A stretch of 64,000 nt of DNA, taken from Nocardia suismassiliense (lineage in GTDB: Bacteria > Actinomycetota > Actinomycetes > Mycobacteriales > Mycobacteriaceae). The stretch is from the NCBI RefSeq assembly GCF_900269665.1, contig NZ_LT985361.1:7595992-7659991 (forward strand), given 5' to 3'. Shown here piece after piece: positions 51,909-59,390 of the stretch; within the stretch, counting starts at the first letter, position 1; each line of letters begins with the position of its first letter. The notes under the pieces are model-generated. The model searched no databases and was not told the origin of the DNA. It worked only from the letters and a program-made list of their open reading frames with translations. The translations under genes were made by a program, and so were the position numbers.

Positions 51909-53076
51909 CCCGCGCCTGCTCGATCTCGCGGACTGGTTCGCCCCGTACTCCCTCGCCGAGTTCGGTCGTTCGGTACTGAGCCAGCGACCCTTTGCGGGCC
52001 CGCCGCGACCAGAACTGGTCGAGCGGGTCCGAAATGCGCTGGGTATCAACTCGATCGAGGATGTCTTCGCCCAGCCCGGCGCGACCGTCGACGCCTGGTT
52101 CCACGACCTGGATGGCAGGCTCACCTCCGCACCCATCGAGGCCGCGTCGGCCGATCGCTTCTATGCGGCGGGCACGACCCTGCTGTACCGGGCGATTCCC
52201 GATTTCGCGCCGTTCGTCCGCGAAACTGCCGAAGCGTTCCGCCTGGCACCCGGCGCGGTCAAATGCCAGCTGTTCTGCAGCCGGGCCGGCGGCGGCACCA
52301 GGGCGCATTTCGACGCGATAGATGTGATCACCATCCGGCTCACCGGTCGCAAGACCTGGCGGATCGCCCCGAACGCGTTCGCCCCCGCCCCACTGGATGG
52401 TTGGACCACACTCGAATCGGTATCCCCGCCGCTGCGCAACTACGCATCGGCGCTGCCGCCCACCGAAATACCCGAGGGCGTGACCGAGCATGTCCTGGAA
52501 CCCGGCGCGATACTGCACATTCCCCGTGGCTACTGGCATGAGACCAGCTCCGCCAAGGACTCGATCTCGCTGCACCTGGCGCTGCTCACCCCCCTGCGGA
52601 TCGAATTCCTGCTGTCCGCCTTGAAGAGCGAGCTGCTGCGTGACGAGTACTGGCGTGGGTCGATGTACGCCTTCACCGACGCCACCGCGGAGCTGCGGGA
52701 CGATCTCCAAGGCATAGTCGATGCCGTACACCGGCTCGACCCCCACGATCTCGTCCGCGCTCCTGTCACCGACCGTCCGGTGGACCCGGCGACGACCTTT
52801 GTCCGAGCAGGACAGTGCGGCTTCGGGATCGATGCGCTCGATGACGATGGCGCGCGGATTACCGTGACCGCTTACGGCTTTCGGGAGACTCATACCGCGC
52901 ACACCCGGGTCAGCCGTGACCTGCTGCCCGGGCTGCTGTGGATCGCCGCACTGCCGACCGGTAATTCGTTCGACACCAGCGATCTACTCCGCGTCTCTCC
53001 TGGACTCAGCAAAGTTGCCGCGCAACAACTTCTGGCCACGCTGGAGCAGGCGAGGCTGGTGCGCCGGACGGCATGA
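51901..53076 (+). CDS. JmjC/cupin-type 2-oxoglutarate oxygenase (ROX-like)
   Basis: Predicted 391-aa oxygenase. The double-stranded beta-helix has the Fe(II) ligands His and Asp in RAHFDAID (near 139-141) and the distal His in HIPRGYWHETSS (near 216). TGRKTWRIAP is the typical strand after the first pair. A C-terminal winged-helix-like region (LSKVAAQQLLATLEQARLV) matches ribosomal-oxygenase architecture (YcfD/MINA53/NO66), enzymes that hydroxylate Arg or His side chains. I chose ATG 51901, which overlaps the peptide stop. ATG 51874 is the alternative. The most likely substrate is the adjacent repeat peptide. Confidence 0.88.
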   Translation: MNNPRLLDLADWFAPYSLAEFGRSVLSQRPFAGPPRPELVERVRNALGINSIEDVFAQPGATVDAWFHDLDGRLTSAPIEAASADRFYAAGTTLLYRAIPDFAPFVRETAEAFRLAPGAVKCQLFCSRAGGGTRAHFDAIDVITIRLTGRKTWRIAPNAFAPAPLDGWTTLESVSPPLRNYASALPPTEIPEGVTEHVLEPGAILHIPRGYWHETSSAKDSISLHLALLTPLRIEFLLSALKSELLRDEYWRGSMYAFTDATAELRDDLQGIVDAVHRLDPHDLVRAPVTDRPVDPATTFVRAGQCGFGIDALDDDGARITVTAYGFRETHTAHTRVSRDLLPGLLWIAALPTGNSFDTSDLLRVSPGLSKVAAQQLLATLEQARLVRRTA

Positions 53077-53096
53077 CACTCCTTGCCTGAACGAAC

Positions 53097-53555
53097 TCAG
53101 TGCCCCTCGGCGACTTCGGCGAGCCGGTCGAGGGAGGCTTGGAGTTTGTCGGAGGTGGTGGCGCGGGCGCGGACGAGGCGCTTCTCATCGGTGAGCTGGG
53201 ACCAGTCGTAGGTGTGGGTGACTCGGGTGTGGGTCTCGTCGATGGGGTCGAGTTCCCAGCGCCAGAGGTGGCCGGGGGGCTGCTGGCCGGGTTCGGAGGG
53301 GAGCCAGGCGATGCGGCGGCCTTCTTCGAACTCCACGATGTGGTTGTGCCGGTCGGCGCCGGTGGTGAGCGTCATGACGAACACGTCGTCTACCGCGCGG
53401 ACCCGCTGGTCGGCGGCGGCGGTCGCGAGGTTTTCGTTGCCGTCCCAGCGCGGCTGCTGTGCCGGGTCGGCGATCAGTTCGAAGACCTGTGCCGAGGCGG
53501 CCGCGATGTCGCGGCTGGCGGTCACCGTGCGCGATGGATCGATGTTGTCCGTCAT
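53097..53555 (-). CDS. SRPBCC-family (polyketide cyclase/START-like) protein
   Basis: Predicted 152-aa hydrophobic-pocket protein. The opening SRDIAAASAQVFELIADPAQQPRWDGNEN and the later HLWRWELDPIDETHTRVTHTYDW follow the SRPBCC pattern. These proteins bind or act on hydrophobic ligands and many are uncharacterised. The ATG at 53555 gives the family-typical length. A 40-residue upstream extension is not protein-like. It is convergent with the JmjC gene. Confidence 0.87.
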   Translation of the reverse strand: MTDNIDPSRTVTASRDIAAASAQVFELIADPAQQPRWDGNENLATAAADQRVRAVDDVFVMTLTTGADRHNHIVEFEEGRRIAWLPSEPGQQPPGHLWRWELDPIDETHTRVTHTYDWSQLTDEKRLVRARATTSDKLQASLDRLAEVAEGH

Positions 53556-53748
53556 GGTCTTGATCGAAGCATCCGGTAGCCGACCGCGCCAGGCGCGGGA
53601 GTATTCGCGCCTCCGCTGCCGAGTCCGATCGGGGCACCACCTCCTGTTTGCCCGAATGATGGGGATTCGTCCCATGCTTACCGCGCACAGTTCGCCCGAC
53701 CCAGTTAAACGTTGTCACTTCAATCTGTCGCACTCAGGGAGGCAGTAA

Positions 53749-54807
53749 GTGGACGACCGAAACAACCAACTGTGTATTTCCAGGCGCGGGCTGCTCGTCG
53801 GCGCGAGTGTGCTGGCCGGCAGCCTGGTGCTGCCCGGTATCGCCAACGCGGACAGCAAGTTTCCGATGCCGACCGGCCCGGACATCAACGTGCTGATCAC
53901 CGGTGACGCGGGGACCGGCGAGGCCGGGCAGTACGCGGTGGCCGCCGCGGCGAAGCGGATCTGCCAGGCGGAGGGGGTGTCGCTGGCGGTCGGGCTGGGC
54001 GACAACATCTACGAGGACGGTGCGGAAAGCCCGGACGACGACGAGTTCTCGACGAAGTTCGAACAACCCAACGCGGGCATCGACGTGCCCTGGTTGATGG
54101 TGCTCGGCAATCACGATTGCAGCGGCATCTTCGCGGGCAGCGGCGGGAATCCGAGCAAGGGTGACCACGAGGTCGCCTACCACCAGCGCTCGGCCCGCTG
54201 GTACATGCCGTCCCGGTATTACCAGGTGGCGCTGCCCGCCGGGCCGGATCCGCTGGTCGAATTCTTCGCGCTGGACACCGTTCCCGTCTCCTCCACGGTG
54301 CTGCAGACCGATCCGCACTACCAGTGGAACGGCCCGTACATGCGCGCGCAGCGCCAGTGGCTGGAACGCGCACTGAACACGTCCCGCGCGACGTGGAAGA
54401 TCGTGCTGACCCACCACCCCTACCGCAACAACGGAAAGCACGGCAACGCAGGCGCTTACGACGGCGTCACCACCGGCGACTACATGAGCGGCCGGCATCT
54501 GAAGGAACTGTTCGAAGAGGTCGTCTGCGGCAGGGCGGACTACATCCTGTCGGGGCACGACCACACCTCGCAGATCCTGGATACCGCCGGTGCGTCCCGC
54601 GGCACCCAGCAGATCGTCTGCGGCGCCTCCGCCAAGCAGGGCGACGGCTCGTCAGCCGTCACCAATAAGGCTTTCTGGCAGGACTTTTCGAGCCTCGGCT
54701 TCATGATCGCGAAGATCCGCCGCAACGCGGTCACCCTCGACGCCTACACCGTCGACGCCGCGAACGGCACGGCGCGAGCGGCCTATTCCCACGTTCGTCC
54801 GCGCTGA
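53749..54807 (+). CDS. TAT-exported metallophosphoesterase (purple acid phosphatase-like)
   Basis: Predicted 352-aa phosphatase. The N-terminus has a twin-arginine signal (SRRGLLVGASVLAGSLVLPG). The dinuclear-metal motifs appear in order: ITGDAGTG, GLGDNIYEDG, LGNHDC, LTHHPYR and LSGHDHTSQ. That set is typical of calcineurin-like and tartrate-resistant acid phosphatases. The start is a GTG at 53749 after GGGAGG. It precedes a sphingomyelinase gene, so it could release phosphate from phosphocholine outside the cell (inference). Confidence 0.92.
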   Translation: MDDRNNQLCISRRGLLVGASVLAGSLVLPGIANADSKFPMPTGPDINVLITGDAGTGEAGQYAVAAAAKRICQAEGVSLAVGLGDNIYEDGAESPDDDEFSTKFEQPNAGIDVPWLMVLGNHDCSGIFAGSGGNPSKGDHEVAYHQRSARWYMPSRYYQVALPAGPDPLVEFFALDTVPVSSTVLQTDPHYQWNGPYMRAQRQWLERALNTSRATWKIVLTHHPYRNNGKHGNAGAYDGVTTGDYMSGRHLKELFEEVVCGRADYILSGHDHTSQILDTAGASRGTQQIVCGASAKQGDGSSAVTNKAFWQDFSSLGFMIAKIRRNAVTLDAYTVDAANGTARAAYSHVRPR

Positions 54808-54980
54808 CGTCCGGCAACCACCTCCGAGAAACCCTTCGGGCCAAGCTGATTCGCCGAGTCTGCCATCGATCCGACGTCCGGGAGCGCACGGATGATCATG
54901 GAAACGTCACGAGCGCGTCATCCACGCCTGGTCCGATCAGTTCTGCCATATCCAGGTTCTACGAGATCCGAGGACGTGCC

Positions 54981-55943
54981 ATGCCGCTATCCCAGCCCAC
55001 CCGGCTCAGCATCATCGCAGCACTCGCCACCACCCTCATGGTGAATGCCCCGCAGGCTTCCGCAGCGACCCCGGAGCTCCGGGTGCTGACCTACAACACC
55101 TTCCTGATGAGCAAGAACCTGTTTCCCAACTGGGGCCAGGACCACCGCGCGGCAGAGATTCCGAAGACCGACTTCTTCAAGGGCAACGACGTGGTCGTCC
55201 TGCAGGAGATGTTCGACAACGAGGCCTCCGACGCGTTGAAGGCCAAAGCCAAGGCCGAATACCCGCACCAGACACCGGTTGTCGGCCGCGCGAAGGAGGG
55301 CTGGGACGCCACCGGCGGCAAGTACAGCGCGGGCACGCCGGAGGACGGCGGCGTCACCATCCTCAGCAAGTGGCCCATCATCCGCCAGGAGCAGTTCATC
55401 TTCGCCAATGCCTGCGGCGCCGACTGGTGGGCCAACAAGGGGATCGCCTACGCGGTGCTCTCGGTCAACGGCAGCAAGGTGCATGTGGTCGGCACGCACA
55501 GCCAATCGACCGACCCCGGCTGCTCGGACGGTGAGGCCGCGAAGGATCGTGCCTTGCAGTTCAAGGAGATCGACGCGTTCCTCACCGCGAAGAAGATTCC
55601 CGCGACCGAGCAGGTGCTGCTGGCCGGCGATCTGAATGTGGACTCGCACAGCGCCGAATACGCGTCGATGCTGGCCGACGCCCGGCTCGAGCCCGCGACC
55701 GCGCGCACCGGCCACCCGTTCTCCTTCGACACCAAGGAGAACTCGATCGCCGCCGACCGCTACCCGAACGATCCGCGGGAGGATCTCGACTACGTCCTGC
55801 ACCGCAAGGGTCATGCCAAGCCGGCGAACTGGCAGAACCACGTCGTCAAGGAGTCCGCTCCCGCGTGGACGGTCACCAGCCAGGGCAAGAGCTACACCTA
55901 CACCAACCTGTCCGACCATTACCCGGTGACCGCGGGCGCCTGA
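54981..55943 (+). CDS. secreted sphingomyelinase C (neutral sphingomyelinase/beta-toxin family)
   Basis: Predicted 320-aa exported phosphodiesterase that cleaves sphingomyelin to ceramide and phosphocholine. Signal peptide 1-28. The DNase I-like core shows LTYNTFLMS, VVLQEMFDN with the metal-ligand Glu, the insert GWDATGGKYSAGTPEDGG, VGTHSQST, LLAGDLNVDS, LDYVLHRKG and the terminal SDHYPV. These match bacterial sphingomyelinases. A role in host-cell damage or lipid scavenging is plausible. The upstream gap of 173 bp permits an own promoter. Confidence 0.94.
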   Translation: MPLSQPTRLSIIAALATTLMVNAPQASAATPELRVLTYNTFLMSKNLFPNWGQDHRAAEIPKTDFFKGNDVVVLQEMFDNEASDALKAKAKAEYPHQTPVVGRAKEGWDATGGKYSAGTPEDGGVTILSKWPIIRQEQFIFANACGADWWANKGIAYAVLSVNGSKVHVVGTHSQSTDPGCSDGEAAKDRALQFKEIDAFLTAKKIPATEQVLLAGDLNVDSHSAEYASMLADARLEPATARTGHPFSFDTKENSIAADRYPNDPREDLDYVLHRKGHAKPANWQNHVVKESAPAWTVTSQGKSYTYTNLSDHYPVTAGA

Positions 55944-55957
55944 TCCGCTCAGCGGAC

Positions 55958-55992
55958 CGTGCCCGCCCGGCAAACCACGCTGGGCGGGCACG
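55958..55992 (+). terminator. hairpin terminator of the sphingomyelinase gene
   Basis: A perfect 11-bp GC-rich stem (55958-55968 with 55982-55992) with a 13-nt loop, followed by TT only, 15 bp after the stop codon. Confidence 0.65.
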
Positions 55993-56129
55993 TTGCCGCA
56001 GGTAGCACCCGAGTTCCGCCGCATCGTTGGCAATCCGGCAGCGGTGAGTGAAAGTTATTGTCACAGAACCGCGGTCAGGCGGCAGTCCCGGTCCTATGAT
56101 CGCCACACAGTGAGAGTGGAGATCGCCGC

Positions 56130-57503
56130 ATGACCGCAGTTGCCACCGCCGGTACCACCGGATATTCCCGCGTCATCGCGCCACCGGGGTGGAGCCGCTG
56201 GCTGGTTCCGCCCGCCGCGCTGTCCATTCACCTCGCCATCGGACAGGCCTACGCGTGGAGCGTATTCAAGCCGCCGCTGGAAAAGTCGATGCACATCTCG
56301 GGGACCGGCAGCGCGCTGCCCTTCCAGATCGCCATCGTCATGCTCGGACTGTCCGCGGCCTTCGGCGGCACACTCGTCGAACGCCGGGGCCCGCGCTGGG
56401 CGATGACCGTCTCGCTGCTCTGTTTCTGCTCCGGCCTGCTCATCTCGGCCCTCGGCGCGTTCGCGAATGCCTACTGGCTCATCGTGTTCGGCTACGGGTT
56501 CGTCGGCGGGATCGGGCTCGGCATCGGTTACATCTCCCCCGTCTCCACGCTGATCCGCTGGTTTCCCGATCGACCGGGCATGGCCACCGGCTTCGCGATC
56601 ATGGGCTTCGGCGGCGGGGCGCTGATCGCGTCACCGTGGACGACCCAGCTGCTCACCACCTTCGGCCGGGACAACGTCGGCATCGCGCAGACCTTTCTGG
56701 TCATGGGCCTGACCTACGCGGTGTTCATGTCGGTGGGCGTGCTGCTCGTGCGGGTACCGCCGCCGGGGTGGCGTCCGGCAGGCTGGGTGCCGCAGGAGAA
56801 ACCGGCCAAGCTGATCAGCCTGCACGACGTCGCGGCCAACGACGCGATCCGCACGCCACAGTTCTGGCTGCTGTGGATCGTCTTGTGCTGCAACGTGACC
56901 GCGGGCATCGGCATCCTGGAGAAGGCGGCGCCGATGGTGATCGACTTCTTCGCACAGACCGCGACCCCCGTGACGGCGGCCGCCGCCGCGGGCTTCGTCG
57001 CGGTGCTGTCCGCGGCCAATATGGCGGGACGGATCGGCTGGTCGTCGCTGTCCGACCTGATCGGGCGCAAGAACGTGTACCGGGTCTACCTGGGTGTCGG
57101 TGCGCTCGCCTACGCGGTGGTGTGGTCGGCCGGGCAGGCCAACAAGGCGCTGTTCATTCTCGGCGCGATGGTGATTCTGTCCTTCTACGGCGGTGGATTC
57201 GCGACCATCCCGGCGTATCTCAAGGACCTGTTCGGGACCTACCAGGTCGGCGCGATCCATGGCCGGGTGCTGACGGCATGGTCGGTGGCCGGTGTGGCCG
57301 GGCCGTTGATCGTCAACGCCATCGCGGATTCCGGTGCGGGGCAGGGAAAGTCCGGACCGGAACTGTACGGCGCCTCGTTCGCCGTGATGATCGCGCTGCT
57401 CTGTGCCGGCTTCGTCGCCAACGAGCTGATTCGCCCGGTCGCGGCGAAACATCACCGGCCGGTCGCGACACCGGTCGTCCGCACCGAGGGGAGCCCGGCA
57501 TGA
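56130..57503 (+). CDS. OFA-family MFS transporter (oxalate/formate antiporter type)
   Basis: Predicted 457-aa, twelve-helix carrier. IGQAYAWSVFKPPLEKS in helix 1, GIGLGIGYISPVSTLIRWFPDRPGMATGFAIMGFGGGA around helices 4-5 and YLKDLFGTYQVGAIHGRVLTAWSVAG around helix 11 are OFA signatures. Members move monocarboxylates or dicarboxylates such as oxalate and formate. The true substrate is unknown. It overlaps by 4 bp a 45-codon gene. Confidence 0.92.
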   Translation: MTAVATAGTTGYSRVIAPPGWSRWLVPPAALSIHLAIGQAYAWSVFKPPLEKSMHISGTGSALPFQIAIVMLGLSAAFGGTLVERRGPRWAMTVSLLCFCSGLLISALGAFANAYWLIVFGYGFVGGIGLGIGYISPVSTLIRWFPDRPGMATGFAIMGFGGGALIASPWTTQLLTTFGRDNVGIAQTFLVMGLTYAVFMSVGVLLVRVPPPGWRPAGWVPQEKPAKLISLHDVAANDAIRTPQFWLLWIVLCCNVTAGIGILEKAAPMVIDFFAQTATPVTAAAAAGFVAVLSAANMAGRIGWSSLSDLIGRKNVYRVYLGVGALAYAVVWSAGQANKALFILGAMVILSFYGGGFATIPAYLKDLFGTYQVGAIHGRVLTAWSVAGVAGPLIVNAIADSGAGQGKSGPELYGASFAVMIALLCAGFVANELIRPVAAKHHRPVATPVVRTEGSPA

Positions 57504-57637
57504 CCGAACCCGGCACCGCCGAAACCACTGCGCCGCGGCGTATTCCGCTGCTGGTCTTCGCCTGGCTGTGGGTCGCCGCGCCCTTCAGCTACGGCGTTTA
57601 CCGCCTGATCGTCAACCTGCTCAAGCTGTTCCAGTAG
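57500..57637 (+). CDS. small membrane partner of the MFS transporter
   Basis: Predicted 45-aa protein with one membrane helix (LLVFAWLWVAAPFSYGVYRLIVNL, about 18-41) and a short polar N-terminus. The ATG overlaps the transporter stop by 4 bp. Tiny helices of this type are recurrently encoded right after OFA carriers in actinobacteria and are called MFS small subunits. The physical association is inference. Confidence 0.8.
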   Translation: MTEPGTAETTAPRRIPLLVFAWLWVAAPFSYGVYRLIVNLLKLFQ

Positions 57638-57758
57638 GGGGCTGATTCCGCGCCCCCAACCATCGACGCCGTTCGCCTCCGTCGCCCCCGCGGTTGTTTC
57701 GAGACGCCGCCGCCGGGTATCTGCCCGACGTTCGGTTCGACGGAGATGAGGGAATCTG

Positions 57759-58619
57759 ATGAGTGGGTTGTCAGCTGGTACGGACAATGCCCGTGGTCGA
57801 GGGGCATGGTCGGGAACCTCGTCCGCGAACGCCGGCCGGATCGCACAGCACCCGACGTTCGAACGGTTTGCTCGCGCGGGTTTCGTGATGACGGGCCTCG
57901 TGCACCTGATCATCGGCTATATCGCTATCCGCATCGCGCTGGGCGGGCGGGGCGGCAGTGCCGATCACTCCGGCGCCATGGCCGAATTGGTCAGTAAGCC
58001 GGGTGGCGTTTTCGTCATGTGGGTGGCGGTTGTCGCGTTCGTGCTGATGGCCTTGTGGCGACTGGCCGAGACGATCTTCGGTAGCGCATCGAAACCCGAT
58101 AAGGACAGCAAGAAGTCCGAAGCATTCCGCCGGGTCAAAGCCTTTTCCCTGGCAGTGATCTATGCGTCGTTCGCGTTCTCGGCCTTCGGATTCGCCCGTG
58201 GCGCAGGCAAGTCGAGCGGCCAGGAAAGCGCCGGGATCACCGCGCGATTGATGCAGAACACCGCGGGCACGGTCGCGCTGGTCGTCGCCGGGCTGATCAT
58301 CATCGGCGTCGGCGGATACCACCTCTACAAGGGGATCAGCCAGAAGTTCCTGAAAGACCTGAAGGGCAACACCAGCGATCTGGTGCGCAGGCTCGGCATG
58401 GCCGGCTACCTCGCGAAGGGTCTCGCGGTCGGCGCCATCGGGGTGCTGGTGATCCTCGCCGCGACCCGGTCCGAACCGGACAAGGCCGCCGGACTCGACG
58501 GTGCGCTGAAAACCCTTGGCGCACAACCCTATGGCGTGATCCTGCTGATCGTGGCCGGCCTCGGCATCATCACCTACGGCCTCTACAGCTTCGTGATGGC
58601 CCGCTACGCCAAGATGTAG
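57759..58619 (+). CDS. DUF1206 membrane protein
   Basis: Predicted 286-aa membrane protein with six helices arranged as three similar pairs. Each pair starts with a short segment such as FERFARAGFVMTGLVHLIIG, AFRRVKAFSLAVIYASFAF or LVRRLGMAGYLAKGLAVGAIG, which is the triplicated DUF1206 pattern. The N-terminal 40 residues are polar. The function is unknown. ATG at 57759. Confidence 0.9.
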   Translation: MSGLSAGTDNARGRGAWSGTSSANAGRIAQHPTFERFARAGFVMTGLVHLIIGYIAIRIALGGRGGSADHSGAMAELVSKPGGVFVMWVAVVAFVLMALWRLAETIFGSASKPDKDSKKSEAFRRVKAFSLAVIYASFAFSAFGFARGAGKSSGQESAGITARLMQNTAGTVALVVAGLIIIGVGGYHLYKGISQKFLKDLKGNTSDLVRRLGMAGYLAKGLAVGAIGVLVILAATRSEPDKAAGLDGALKTLGAQPYGVILLIVAGLGIITYGLYSFVMARYAKM

Positions 58620-58648
58620 CGCTCGGGTGGTGGGGCAAGATCGAGGCC

Positions 58649-59353
58649 ATGGGCCCCACCACCGGACCGCCGGTTCCCGAGACCGTGGCCGACTTCCGCG
58701 ATCTCGCGCACAGCAGACTGCGCGAATTTCCGCACACCGAAGTTCCCGACACGCCAGGTATCCGCCGGGCCGCGGTGCTGCTGTGCGTCGTCGCGCAGGA
58801 CGACGGCACACCGGCGGTGGTCGTCATCCGCCGCGCCTACCGTGGCCGCAATGCCGGGCAATGGGGCTTACCCGGGGGTCGGCTGGACGCGGGCGAGACC
58901 GCCGAGCAAGCTGTATTGCGTGAGCTACACGAGGAACTCGGCTTGACCGCCGCCCCGGCCGATCTGGTCGGCCGACTCGACGACTTTCCCGCGGCCTCGG
59001 GTTTCGTGATCACCCCGTTCGTCGCGGCGCTACCCGGGGCCGCCGAGCTGAAGCCGAGCCCCGACGAAGTGCACTCCGCGCACCTGGTTCCGCTCGCGCG
59101 GCTGGCCGCCGACGATGTACCGCACTGGGTCGCCCCGCACGAGGCGGTGCCGCAGCCCGAACTCCGCGGCCGGACCGCGCCGCCCGTCCCCGAAGACGTT
59201 GGCCTGCTACAGATGCGGCTCGGCGACGGCATGACCATCCACGCCCCGACGGGCGCGATGCTGTGGCAGTTCCGCGAGGTCGTGCTGCTCGGCCGCGACC
59301 ACGCGGGCGCCCGGGTCGCGCACTTCACCCAACCGGACTGGACCCAGCAATGA
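58649..59353 (+). CDS. NUDIX hydrolase
   Basis: Predicted 234-aa hydrolase with a complete Nudix box (GGRLDAGETAEQAVLRELHEELGL, about 76-98). The flanking FPHTEVPDTPGIRRAAVLL and GFVITPFVAALP resemble CoA-pyrophosphatase-type (NudL) enzymes. The diphosphate substrate is not certain. ATG at 58649, 29 bp after the DUF1206 gene. Confidence 0.92.
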   Translation: MGPTTGPPVPETVADFRDLAHSRLREFPHTEVPDTPGIRRAAVLLCVVAQDDGTPAVVVIRRAYRGRNAGQWGLPGGRLDAGETAEQAVLRELHEELGLTAAPADLVGRLDDFPAASGFVITPFVAALPGAAELKPSPDEVHSAHLVPLARLAADDVPHWVAPHEAVPQPELRGRTAPPVPEDVGLLQMRLGDGMTIHAPTGAMLWQFREVVLLGRDHAGARVAHFTQPDWTQQ

Positions 59354-59390
59354 GCACACCGCGACCAGCCGACTTGCTCTGTTCACGCCA

